Positions 1-5,614 of a DNA stretch of 13,226 bases are shown here, in pieces. The translations under genes and the position numbers were made by a program. The notes beneath the pieces are model-generated. The model searched no databases and was not told the origin of the DNA. It saw only the letters and a program-made list of their open reading frames with translations. Source of the DNA: Olsenella sp. (GTDB lineage Bacteria; Actinomycetota; Coriobacteriia; Coriobacteriales; Atopobiaceae); the NCBI GenBank assembly GCA_015062715.1, contig SUUD01000028.1, positions 1 through 13,226 on the forward strand, written 5' to 3'. The stretch's first letter is position 1. Each line of letters begins with the position of its first letter.

Positions 1-295
1 GGGAGGGGATGACCGCCTGCATCATCTGCATGATGATCTCGGCCGTGATATAGGGCATGATGCCCAGGCAGAAGACCGAGACGCGCGACAGGGCGCCGCC
101 CGAGAACAAGTCGAGCACCGAGATGAAGCTGGCGCTGCCGGACGCGTTCTGGTACGCGTCGAGCATCCCCTTGAAGGGGATGCCCGGCACGGGCACGTGC
201 GCACCGATGCGGTAGATGAACAGGATGGCAAGCGTGAACAGGATCTTGTCACGCAGCTCCTTGATGCGGAATGCGTTTGCTATTCCCTTTAGCAC
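1..295 (-). CDS. secY: Preprotein translocase subunit SecY, N-terminal part (gene runs off the window)
   Basis: SecY is the channel subunit of the SecYEG translocon in the cytoplasmic membrane, which secretes proteins and inserts membrane proteins. Only the first 98 residues are present. They contain an amphipathic start (VLKGIANAFRIKELRDK), the first membrane helix at about residues 18–30, the conserved HVPVPGIP stretch, the plug-region FSGGALSRVSVF and the second-helix motif GIMPYITAEIIMQ, all typical of the family. The start is a GTG at 293–295 that overlaps the last codons of rplO by 7 nt, so translational coupling is likely; AAAGG lies about 10 nt upstream, inside rplO. The rplO–secY order is the normal spc arrangement. 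Identification is secure. The start is well supported because the protein begins exactly where SecY normally does and no nearby upstream alternative looks better. Confidence 0.96.
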   Translation of the reverse strand, partial: MLKGIANAFRIKELRDKILFTLAILFIYRIGAHVPVPGIPFKGMLDAYQNASGSASFISVLDLFSGGALSRVSVFCLGIMPYITAEIIMQMMQAVIPS

Positions 296-738
296 GGGAG
301 CTCGACCTTTCCTCCGGCCGCCTCGATCTTAGCCTTTGCGGAGGCGGAGACCTTGTCAACACGGACGGTGAGGGCCTTGGTGATCTCGCCGTCACCGAGA
401 ACCTTGACGGGGATGTAGTCGTTCTTGATGACGCCCTTCTCGACGAGGGAGGCGCCGTCGACGACATCGCCATCGGCGAAGATGGCGTCGAGACGCGAGA
501 CGTTCACGGGAGCGTACTCGACGCGGTTGATGTTGCGGAAGCCGGGGAGCTTGGGCAGGCGCATGGCGAGCGGCTGCTGGCCGCCCTCGAAGCCGGCGCC
601 CTTGCCGCCACCGGAGCGGGAGAGCTGGCCGTTGAGGCCGCGGCCGGCATAGGTGCCGTTGCCGGACGAGTTGCCGCGGCCGACGCGCTTGCGGTTCTTC
701 TTGGCGCCCTCCGCGGGACGGAGATCGTTAAGCTGCAT
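289..738 (-). CDS. rplO: 50S ribosomal protein L15
   Basis: L15 is a late-assembly protein of the large subunit that threads an extended N-terminal arm into 23S rRNA. The 149-residue product has the usual length. It shows the glycine/arginine-rich N-terminal extension (KRVGRGNSSGNGTYAGRGLNG, then SGGGKGAGFEGGQQPLAMRLPK) followed by the globular domain with LPGFRN and a C-terminal AAGGKVEL. The start ATG is preceded by AGGAG about 10 nt upstream; this site overlaps the stop codon of rpmD, 12 nt away. The end overlaps secY. No frameshift or missing segment is seen. It is the last purely ribosomal gene of this block before secY. Confidence 0.98.
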   Translation of the reverse strand: MQLNDLRPAEGAKKNRKRVGRGNSSGNGTYAGRGLNGQLSRSGGGKGAGFEGGQQPLAMRLPKLPGFRNINRVEYAPVNVSRLDAIFADGDVVDGASLVEKGVIKNDYIPVKVLGDGEITKALTVRVDKVSASAKAKIEAAGGKVELPC

Positions 739-750
739 GGTTGGTCGCTC

Positions 751-936
751 CTAGTTCTCTTCGACCTCGACAAGGTGCTTGACCTTGAAGATCATTCCAC
801 GGATGGAGTCGTTGTCGGGCTGCTCGACGACGTCGCCGATCCTCCTGAGCCCGAGGGCGTGGCAGGTGGCCGTCTGGTCCTTCTTGACGGCGGCCATGCA
901 GCTGCGCACGAGCTTGATCTTGAGAGAGTTGGCCAT
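751..936 (-). CDS. rpmD: 50S ribosomal protein L30
   Basis: L30 is a small non-universal protein of the large subunit that binds near domain II of 23S rRNA. The 61-residue product has the family pattern: a basic first strand (SLKIKLVRS), the central RRIGDVVEQPDN turn, and a second helix and strand ending GMIFKVKHLVEVEE. Length is normal for bacterial L30. Only 2 nt separate it from the rpsE stop, and its ribosome binding site (GGAG) lies within the last codons of rpsE, so the two genes are probably translationally coupled. The gene sits between rpsE and rplO, as in most bacteria that keep L30. Confidence 0.97.
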   Translation of the reverse strand: MANSLKIKLVRSCMAAVKKDQTATCHALGLRRIGDVVEQPDNDSIRGMIFKVKHLVEVEEN

Positions 937-938
937 CT

Positions 939-1460
939 CTAGTTCTCCTTCCCGACGAACATCTCGCCGACGGTGATGCCGCGACGCTCGGCGGTCTCGG
1001 CGGGGCTGGAGAGCTGCTTGAGGCCCTCGGCGGCCGCCTTGATGATGTTGAGGGCGTTGTTGGTGCCCAGCGACTTCGAGAGCACGTTGTGGATGCCGGC
1101 GAGCTCGAAGAGCGGGCGGACGGGGCCGCCGGCGATGACGCCGGTACCGGGGATGGCCGGCTTGATCAGGACGCGGCCGGCACCGTAGTGGCCCTCGACC
1201 TCGTGCGGGATGGTGCCCTCATCGGTCACGGGCACGTGGAACATGTTCTTCTTAGCGTCGTCGACGCCCTTCTGGATGGCCAGGGGCACCTCGGCGGACT
1301 TGCCCATGCCAACGCCCACGTTGCCCTTGCCGTCACCGACGACGACGAGCGCGAGCAGGGACATGCGGCGACCGCCCTTGACGGTCTTCGAGACGCGGTG
1401 GATGTAAACGACGCGCTCCTGGAGGTCGGACTCCTCCTGGCGCCTACGATCACGAGCCAT
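939..1460 (-). CDS. rpsE: 30S ribosomal protein S5
   Basis: S5 is a small-subunit protein near the mRNA entry channel that contributes to decoding accuracy. The 173-residue product has an N-terminal double-stranded-RNA-binding-like domain (residues about 12–78, including VVYIHRVSKTVKGGRRMSLL and VVGDGKGNVGVGMGK) and the C-terminal domain with the S5 signature GRVLIKPAIPGTGVIAGGPVR, ending SLGTNNALNIIKAAAEGLKQL. Length is in the normal range. The VSKTVKGGRR loop, where spectinomycin-resistance changes occur in this family, looks wild type. It lies 11 nt after rplR, and its stop is 2 nt before rpmD. Confidence 0.98.
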   Translation of the reverse strand: MARDRRRQEESDLQERVVYIHRVSKTVKGGRRMSLLALVVVGDGKGNVGVGMGKSAEVPLAIQKGVDDAKKNMFHVPVTDEGTIPHEVEGHYGAGRVLIKPAIPGTGVIAGGPVRPLFELAGIHNVLSKSLGTNNALNIIKAAAEGLKQLSSPAETAERRGITVGEMFVGKEN

Positions 1461-1471
1461 CTGCTAACCTC

Positions 1472-1840
1472 CTAGAACTTCAGGCCCGCGTTGCGGGCGC
1501 CATCTGCGAGTGCCTTGACGCGGCCGTGGTAGATGCGGCCGCCGCGGTCGAACATGACCTCGGTGACGCCCTTCTCGAGCGCACGCTTGCCGATGAGCTC
1601 GCCAACGAGCTCGGCGGCCTCCTTGTTCGAGCCGATCTTGCCGGTGGCGCGGAACTCGGGGTCCAGCGTCGAGGCCGTGCAGATGGTCTTGGAGTCGACG
1701 TCATCAATGACCTGGGCGTAGATGTGGGCGTTGGTGCGGTGCACCGAGAGGCGCGGGCGCTCGGCCGTGCCGAAGATCTTGGCGCGGACGCGACGCTCGC
1801 GGCGCTTGAGCCCTGCCTTCTTCGCCTTCTGCTTGTTCAT
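1472..1840 (-). CDS. rplR: 50S ribosomal protein L18
   Basis: L18 binds 5S rRNA and, with L5 and L25, anchors it to the central protuberance of the large subunit. The 122-residue product shows a highly basic N-terminal tail (NKQKAKKAGLKRRERRVRAK), the RPRLSVHRTNAHIYAQVIDD strand pair and the C-terminal VMFDRGGRIYHGRVKALADGAR, which is the family hallmark. The ATG is preceded by AAGGAGAAGGAG, a strong ribosome binding site. A 66 nt spacer with a short hairpin separates it from rplF upstream; rpsE follows after 11 nt. Confidence 0.98.
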   Translation of the reverse strand: MNKQKAKKAGLKRRERRVRAKIFGTAERPRLSVHRTNAHIYAQVIDDVDSKTICTASTLDPEFRATGKIGSNKEAAELVGELIGKRALEKGVTEVMFDRGGRIYHGRVKALADGARNAGLKF

Positions 1841-1891
1841 GCTTGCTCCTTCTCCTTGCCGCCACCTGACGGGGTGACGGTCTTCTATGTG

Positions 1892-1907
1892 ACGCGACGA
1901 GTCGCGT
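1892..1907 (-). other. Short perfect stem-loop just after the rplF stop, in the rplF–rplR spacer
   Basis: The 66 nt between rplF and rplR contains a perfect 6-bp inverted repeat (ACGCGA / TCGCGT) with a 4-nt loop; its first base on the transcript is the last base of the rplF stop codon. It has no U-run, so it is not a convincing terminator inside an essential operon. It could be an RNA-stability or processing element, or a chance product of high GC. The fold is seen directly; any role is inferred. Confidence 0.4.
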
Positions 1908-2443
1908 TACTTGGCTGCCTTGCCGAGCTTCCTGCGGACGACCTCGCCCTCGTAGCGGATGCCCTTGCCCTTGTAGGGCTCGGGGGCGCGCTTGGAGCGA
2001 ATCTCGGCCGCGACCTGGCCGACCTGCTCCTTCGAGATGCCCTGGACGGTGATGTGGGTGTTGTCGGGCACGACGAAGGTGATGTTCTGGGGGGCCTTGT
2101 AGAGCACGGGGTGCGAGTAGCCGAGGGCGAGCTCGAGGTCGGTGCCCTTGAGGGTGGCGCGGTAGCCGACGCCGATGAGCTCGAGCTTCTTCTCGAAGCC
2201 CTCGGAGACGCCGACGACCATGTTGTGGATGAGGGTGCGGGTGAGGCCCTGCTGGGCGTTGGACTCCTCGACGCCATCGATCAGGCCGACGGCGATCTGG
2301 TCGCCCTCGAGGGTGATGGTGATTGCGTCGGTGAAGGTGCGCTCGAGCTCTCCCTTGGGGCCCGAGACGTGGACGGTCTGCCCATTAACCGTGGCGGTGA
2401 CGCCGGCGGGAATCTGGACAGGGTGCTTGCCGATACGGGACAT
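1907..2443 (-). CDS. rplF: 50S ribosomal protein L6
   Basis: L6 lies near the sarcin-ricin loop of the large subunit, by the factor-binding site. The 178-residue product has two tandem copies of the L6 fold: the first at about residues 1–80 (MSRIGKHPVQIPAGV start, VSGPKGELERTF) and the second at about 83–175 (KLELIGVGYRATLKG, LALGYSHPV), ending with the L6 signature PEPYKGKGIRYEGEVVRRKLGK. Length is normal. It follows rpsH after 27 nt and precedes rplR by 66 nt. Confidence 0.98.
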   Translation of the reverse strand: MSRIGKHPVQIPAGVTATVNGQTVHVSGPKGELERTFTDAITITLEGDQIAVGLIDGVEESNAQQGLTRTLIHNMVVGVSEGFEKKLELIGVGYRATLKGTDLELALGYSHPVLYKAPQNITFVVPDNTHITVQGISKEQVGQVAAEIRSKRAPEPYKGKGIRYEGEVVRRKLGKAAK

Positions 2444-2470
2444 GGCTTGTTCTCCCTTCTTCCTGCCGGT

Positions 2471-2869
2471 TTACCAGACGTAGGCGATGACCTCGCCGCC
2501 GATGCCCAGCTTGCGGGCATCGCGGTCGCACATCATGCCCTTGGACGTGGAGATGACGGCGGTGCCGAGGCCACCCAGGACGCGGGGGAGCTTCTCGGCG
2601 GAGGAATAGATGCGCAGGCCCGGCTTGGAGACGCGCTTGATGCCCTTGATGACCTTGGCGCGCTTGGGGCCGTACTTGAGCTGGATGGTGAGGGTCTTCT
2701 GGGGCTTGGTGTCCTCGACGGCGTAGCCGGCGATGTAGCCCTCCTCCTCGATCACGCGCGCGACCTCGACGAGCACCTTGGTCGAGGGCATCGAGACCTC
2801 GGCCTTGCCCGCGGAGTTCGCGTTGCGAATGCGCGTGAGCATATCAGCGATCGGATCGGTGATGTTCAT
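2471..2869 (-). CDS. rpsH: 30S ribosomal protein S8
   Basis: S8 is a primary 16S rRNA binder (helices 20–22) and nucleates the platform of the small subunit; in Escherichia coli it also represses spc-operon translation by binding its own mRNA. The 132-residue product starts with the usual MNITDPIADMLTRIRNAN and ends with the S8 signature region STSKGMMCDRDARKLGIGGEVIAYVW. The ribosome binding site is modest (AAGGGAAAG upstream of the ATG). A 99 nt spacer with two stem-loops separates it from rpsN, longer than most gaps in this operon. Confidence 0.98.
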   Translation of the reverse strand: MNITDPIADMLTRIRNANSAGKAEVSMPSTKVLVEVARVIEEEGYIAGYAVEDTKPQKTLTIQLKYGPKRAKVIKGIKRVSKPGLRIYSSAEKLPRVLGGLGTAVISTSKGMMCDRDARKLGIGGEVIAYVW

Positions 2870-2915
2870 TTGCTCTTTCCCTTTCGTTCGTGATGAATCC
2901 TCGCGTCCGGTTCGC

Positions 2916-2955
2916 CCCCGCCCGTAGCGGGGCCGCCTGGACGCGCATGCTCCAG
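2916..2955 (-). other. Two stem-loops in the 99 nt rpsN–rpsH spacer
   Basis: The spacer holds a perfect 6-bp stem (CCCCGC 2916–2921 with GCGGGG 2927–2932, loop of 5 nt) and a second stem (CTGGA 2937–2941 with TCCAG 2951–2955). The remaining sequence up to the rpsH start has no promoter-like element that I can see and no convincing small gene. There is no U-tract, so termination is unlikely. Processing or translational control of rpsH is possible but purely inferred. Confidence 0.4.
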
Positions 2956-2968
2956 ACGTCCGGCAGCC

Positions 2969-3154
2969 TTACCAGCTGGCCTTCTTGACGCCCGGCAGCT
3001 CGCCCTTGCCAGCGAGCTCGCGGAAGCACACGCGGCAGAGCCCGAACTTGCGGTACACGGAGTGGGGACGCCCACAGCGCTGGCAACGGTTCTGGGTCCT
3101 GGTGCTGTACTTCGGCTCACGCGCTGCCTTGACGATCATCGATGTCTTAGCCAC
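2969..3154 (-). CDS. rpsN: 30S ribosomal protein S14, type Z (zinc-binding)
   Basis: S14 is a late-assembling protein of the small-subunit head. This is the short zinc form: 61 residues, basic, with two CxxC pairs (C24/C27 in CQRCGRPHSVYRKFGLC, and C40/C43 in CRVC) that form a zinc ribbon, followed by the conserved FRELAGKGELPGVKKASW end. The start is GTG at 3152–3154, placed by an excellent AGGAGG seven bases upstream and by the standard MAKTSMIVKA beginning. The gene follows rplE after 64 nt with a stem-loop in the gap. The long cysteine-free form of S14 is not in this window. Confidence 0.98.
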   Translation of the reverse strand: MAKTSMIVKAAREPKYSTRTQNRCQRCGRPHSVYRKFGLCRVCFRELAGKGELPGVKKASW

Positions 3155-3169
3155 GTAATCCTCCTATCT

Positions 3170-3199
3170 GATACGCCCCTTCCTTCGCGGGGCGATATC
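3170..3199 (-). other. Stem-loop directly in front of the rpsN ribosome binding site
   Basis: The rplE–rpsN spacer contains CGCCCC (3174–3179) paired with GGGGCG (3189–3194), extended by GATA/TATC (3170–3173 with 3196–3199) with one bulged base, giving a stem of about 10 bp. On the transcript it ends only about 5 nt before the AGGAGG of rpsN, so it could affect translation of S14 or mark an RNA-processing point. It lacks a U-run and does not look like a terminator. Confidence 0.45.
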
Positions 3200-3218
3200 T
3201 ACAACGAATGCGACGCCT

Positions 3219-3779
3219 CTAGTCGCGCTTGAACGGGAAGTGGAACGCCTCGAGCAGGGCCTTGCCCTCCTCATCGGTGTTGGCGGTGGTGACGATGGTG
3301 ATGTCCATGCCGCGGGTGCGATCGATCTTGTCGTAGTCGATCTCGGGGAAGATCAGCTGCTCGGTGACGCCCATGGAGTAGTTGCCACGGCCGTCGAAGC
3401 TCTTGGCAGAGACGCCGCGGAAGTCGCGGATGCGCGGGATCGCGATCGCGATGAGGCGGTCGAGGAACTCCCACATGCGGTCGCCACGCAGGGTGACCTT
3501 GGCGCCGATGGGCATGCCGGCACGGAGCTTGAAGTTAGCGATGGACTTGCGGGCGTGGGTCACCAGGGGCTGCTGGCCGGTGATGAGGCGCAGGTCGGAG
3601 ACGGCGCCCTCGATGGCCTTGGCGTCCTGGGCGGCCTCGCCGACGCCCATGTTGACGACGATCTTCTCGATCTTGGGGATCTGGTTCACGTTCTTGTAGC
3701 CGAACTGCTTCTGCAGGGCGTCGCGAACCGTCGCGTAGTACTGCTCCTTGAGGCGGGGCACGTACTTCTCATCTGCCAT
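3219..3779 (-). CDS. rplE: 50S ribosomal protein L5
   Basis: L5 binds 5S rRNA in the central protuberance and contacts the P-site tRNA and the small-subunit head. The 186-residue product has the usual features: PRLKEQYYATVRDALQKQFG at the N-terminus, PKIEKIVVNMGVGEA, the P-site loop region around THARKSIANFKLRAGMPIGAKVTLRG, and the ending IDRTRGMDITIVTTANTDEEGKALLEAFHFPF. A strong GAGGAG lies 7 nt before the ATG. Unlike the usual order, rplX is not directly upstream: a membrane-protein gene, a large hairpin and about 300 nt of non-coding DNA intervene. rplE therefore probably starts a new transcription unit. Confidence 0.98.
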   Translation of the reverse strand: MADEKYVPRLKEQYYATVRDALQKQFGYKNVNQIPKIEKIVVNMGVGEAAQDAKAIEGAVSDLRLITGQQPLVTHARKSIANFKLRAGMPIGAKVTLRGDRMWEFLDRLIAIAIPRIRDFRGVSAKSFDGRGNYSMGVTEQLIFPEIDYDKIDRTRGMDITIVTTANTDEEGKALLEAFHFPFKRD

Positions 3780-3895
3780 GTTCTTCTCCTCACTCTTGGT
3801 GGTTTACGTGCGGGGATTCTGCCTCGCACCCCCCGGTTTGGCGGACCGGGAGCCATTGCGCGCCACCTGCGCTACGCATAGTGACGCAAAGATGA
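3780..3895 (-). promoter_or_regulatory. Structured 5' leader of rplE
   Basis: About 110 nt lies between the candidate promoter and the rplE start. It has a 6-bp perfect hairpin with a 7-nt loop (CCCGGT 3832–3837 with ACCGGG 3845–3850), and two competing pairings beside it: GTGCG with CGCAC, or GGGG with CCCC, both around 3807–3834. Competing structures are compatible with a regulated leader, for example autoregulation by a ribosomal protein, but no known leader motif is recognised. No gene is seen here. Confidence 0.35.
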
Positions 3896-3923
3896 ATGAT
3901 AGGGGTTCGGTGTCCCCACGCAA
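3896..3923 (-). promoter_or_regulatory. Candidate sigma-A promoter for the rplE–secY block
   Basis: On the minus strand there is TTGCGT (3918–3923), a 16-nt spacer and TATCAT (3896–3901), matching the -35 consensus at three and the -10 consensus at five of six positions. The spacer itself is bounded by GGGG and CCCC, forming a small inverted repeat between the two boxes. This is the only well-spaced box pair seen in the 305 nt between the upstream gene and rplE. It is a sequence match only. Confidence 0.5.
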
Positions 3924-3968
3924 GCGATTACCGGGAAAAACCATAAGCACACAACTTCAATGTCATAG

Positions 3969-4033
3969 CGTCCCAAGGAGGTGGTTCACGCGCCCCGCTA
4001 CGCGAAGGGCACGAGAACCTCCTCCTTGGGACG
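3969..4033 (-). repeat. Large near-perfect inverted repeat (65 nt hairpin) between the DUF4282-like gene and rplE
   Basis: Two 19-nt arms (3969–3987 and 4015–4033) are complementary at 18 of 19 positions. The 27-nt loop can fold on: on the transcript CGTGCCC pairs with GGGCGCG (one wobble), and inside that CGC with GCG around a 3-nt loop. The whole element is therefore one long rod. It starts 51 nt after the stop of the upstream gene. No U-run follows, so as an intrinsic terminator it would be atypical. One arm contains CACCTCCTT, identical to the conserved 3' end of bacterial 16S rRNA, and the other arm contains the matching AAGGAGG. It could be a terminator, an RNase III site, or a dispersed palindromic repeat. 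Confidence 0.75.
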
Positions 4034-4084
4034 TCACACTTCGTTGCTACGTGCTACAGGCAAGGGAGGACTGCGGCCGATCTG

Positions 4085-4690
4085 CTACTGCAGGCGCGTG
4101 CCGCAGCTGCCGCAGAACGAGGAACCCGGCTTGATCGGCGCACCGCAGGTGGGGCAGGTCGGGGCGGCCTGGGCGGCGCGCTCGGCTGCGCTGGGGGCCG
4201 GGCTCGAGATCCCGTCGGCGTCGAGCGGGTCGCCAACGCCCATGGCGCGGCGGATGTCGCTGGTGTTGCGGGCGATGATCACCCTGAGCATGATGCCCTC
4301 GAAGACGAGACGGGTGACGACCTCGGCGATGACGCAGGTCAGCGCCATGCCCACAAGCGCCGCCAGGCCGGCCCCGAAACCGGCGCCGAACGCCGAGAGG
4401 GCGACCGCCAGGCAGGACAGCGGGATGAACACGAGGTTGAAGATGTAGAGGACCTTGAGGATGCGCTCGATGAGCAGGGTGTCGAAGCGCAGGAACGGGG
4501 TCCAGGTCCCCTTGTCGGACAGCTTGACGAGCTGCTGCCCCGGGACCCGCACGTACTTGCGGTAGACGATGACCGTGATGACGATGGCAGCGACGAACGC
4601 CACGAGCAGCAGCACCCCGGTGGCGCCGGCCGCGCGCGCGGGGTCATACCCATAGCCATAGCCATATCCGTAGTCGTTGTAGCCAAACAT
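4085..4690 (-). CDS. Membrane protein with DUF4282-like domain and C-terminal zinc ribbon, function unknown
   Basis: Product of 201 residues. Residues 7–15 are a glycine-tyrosine repeat (YGYGYGYGY); a first hydrophobic helix spans about 24–43. A second region (about 65–150) has two hydrophobic helices (about 80–100 and 103–126) and ends with FEGIMLRVIIARNTSDIRR, a layout resembling the DUF4282 family, recognised by eye only. A loose alanine/proline linker leads to a zinc ribbon, CPTC at 179–182 and CGSC at 193–196. The start at 4688–4690 was chosen because GGAGGT lies 7 nt upstream; an in-frame ATG 13 codons earlier has no such site. The gene interrupts rplX and rplE, with a terminator-like hairpin before it and a long hairpin after it. 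It is likely its own unit. No role in translation is evident. Confidence 0.85.
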   Translation of the reverse strand: MFGYNDYGYGYGYGYDPARAAGATGVLLLVAFVAAIVITVIVYRKYVRVPGQQLVKLSDKGTWTPFLRFDTLLIERILKVLYIFNLVFIPLSCLAVALSAFGAGFGAGLAALVGMALTCVIAEVVTRLVFEGIMLRVIIARNTSDIRRAMGVGDPLDADGISSPAPSAAERAAQAAPTCPTCGAPIKPGSSFCGSCGTRLQ

Positions 4691-4746
4691 TGCGATACCT
4701 CCAGACGAACACGGGCGGGTGCTCCCCACCCTTGGCTTGCCCGTCC

Positions 4747-4752
4747 ATTCTA
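4747..4752 (-). promoter_or_regulatory. Possible -10 box for the DUF4282-like gene
   Basis: TAGAAT on the minus strand lies 57 nt before the start codon and just downstream of the rplX terminator hairpin, where a promoter would be needed. No good -35 box is found at the usual spacing, so this is weak support. Confidence 0.25.
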
Positions 4753-4774
4753 GCCCTGCGCCCGGACATGAAGA

Positions 4775-4806
4775 GACCCCCGTGCCGGAATCCCGGCACG
4801 GGGGTC
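4775..4806 (-). terminator. Strong hairpin, probable terminator of the rplC–rplX block
   Basis: A perfect 14-bp inverted repeat (4775–4788 with 4793–4806) with a 4-nt loop lies 26 nt after the rplX stop. The following transcript bases are TCTTCAT, a poor U-tract, which is common in high-GC genomes. The strength of the stem and the position directly after a gene end and before a gene with its own ribosome binding site support intrinsic termination or strong attenuation. It could work on both strands. Confidence 0.75.
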
Positions 4807-4832
4807 GTCTCAGCGATGCTTACGAGTACGGC

Positions 4833-5150
4833 CTAGAACTGCTCGCCGCACTTCTTGCAGACGCGGACCTTCTTGCCCTCACCGTTGACCGCATGGCCGA
4901 CGCGGGTGGGCTGGCCGCACTTGGGGCACACGAGGGCCACGTTGGAGGCGTCGATCTTGGCCTCCTGGCTCACGATGCCGCCCTGCTGGTTCTGCTGCGT
5001 GGGGCGGGTCGCCTTCTTGACGATGGCGACGCCCTCGACCAGGACCTTGCCCTCGGAGGGGAAGGCGCGCAGGACGTTGGCCTGCTTGCCCTTGTCCTTG
5101 CCGGAAAGGACCTGGACGAGGTCGCCCTTCTTGATGTTCATCTTAGGCAT
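4833..5150 (-). CDS. rplX: 50S ribosomal protein L24 (zinc-ribbon form)
   Basis: L24 is an assembly initiator that binds the 5' domain of 23S rRNA near the tunnel exit. The 105-residue product begins MPKMNIKKGDLVQVLSGKDK, the KOW motif of the family, followed by GKQANVLRAFPSEGKVLVEGV. Its C-terminal third carries two CxxC pairs, C75/C78 (CPKC) and C98/C101 (CKKC), a zinc ribbon present in many bacterial L24 proteins. The first ATG was chosen because AAAGGGA lies upstream; an internal ATG three codons later has no such site. It follows rplN after 16 nt and is the last gene before a strong hairpin, so rplE is no longer directly downstream. Confidence 0.97.
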   Translation of the reverse strand: MPKMNIKKGDLVQVLSGKDKGKQANVLRAFPSEGKVLVEGVAIVKKATRPTQQNQQGGIVSQEAKIDASNVALVCPKCGQPTRVGHAVNGEGKKVRVCKKCGEQF

Positions 5151-5166
5151 CTTGTCGTCCCTTTCC

Positions 5167-5535
5167 TTAGAGCGTCTCGGGAGCGAGCGAGACGATCTTC
5201 ATGTACTTGTGGTCGCGCAGCTCGCGGGCGACGGGCCCGAAGATACGCGTGCCGATGGGGGTGCCATCCTTCTGGATCAGGACGGCGGCGTTCTGGTCGA
5301 ACTTGATGTAGCTGCCATCCTTGCGGCGGGTCTCCTTGGCGGTGCGCACGATGACGCAGCGCACGATGTCGCCCTTCTTGACGTTGCCACCGGGGGTGGC
5401 CTCCTGAACGGCGCAGATCACGACGTCGGCGATGCCGGCGTAGCGACGCTTGGAGCCGCCCAAGACCTTGATGCACTTCACACGACGCGCGCCCGAGTTG
5501 TCGGCGACGGTGAGCATGCTCTCCATCTGAATCAT
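5167..5535 (-). CDS. rplN: 50S ribosomal protein L14
   Basis: L14 sits on the intersubunit face of the large subunit, forms bridges B5 and B8, and is the binding site of the silencing factor RsfS. The 122-residue product begins MIQMESMLTVADNSGARRVKCIKVLGG and contains the signature KKGDIVRCVIVRTAKETRRKDGS, ending FGPVARELRDHKYMKIVSLAPETL. Length is standard. GGAGGT lies 7 nt before the ATG. The 79 nt gap to rpsQ is larger than most in this block and holds only weak short stems. Confidence 0.98.
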   Translation of the reverse strand: MIQMESMLTVADNSGARRVKCIKVLGGSKRRYAGIADVVICAVQEATPGGNVKKGDIVRCVIVRTAKETRRKDGSYIKFDQNAAVLIQKDGTPIGTRIFGPVARELRDHKYMKIVSLAPETL

Positions 5536-5614
5536 GAGTGTTACCTCCGTGGTAGCCCCGCCAGAGGTGCGCCCTCACGAGCGACGCACGTATGCGGGTG
5601 GTTTCACTGTCGCG

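Noticed and set aside
1526..2893. Long open frame (455 codons) on the plus strand
   Set aside because: It is antisense to rplR, rplF and rpsH. The product is a low-complexity D/G/L/A/V-rich string typical of the reverse strand of GC-rich genes, with no ribosome binding site or family motif.
3790..3885. tRNA-like fold upstream of rplE (D-arm-like TAGCGCAGGTGG and a stem with a 7-nt loop reading GCC)
   Set aside because: The position before the anticodon would be C and not U, there is no GGTTCRA T-arm, and no acceptor stem closes it. Treated as a structured leader.
3850..3890. T-box riboswitch suspected from AGGTGGCGCG in the rplE leader
   Set aside because: No stem I with specifier loop, no full T-box sequence and no matching antiterminator; ribosomal genes are not T-box targets.
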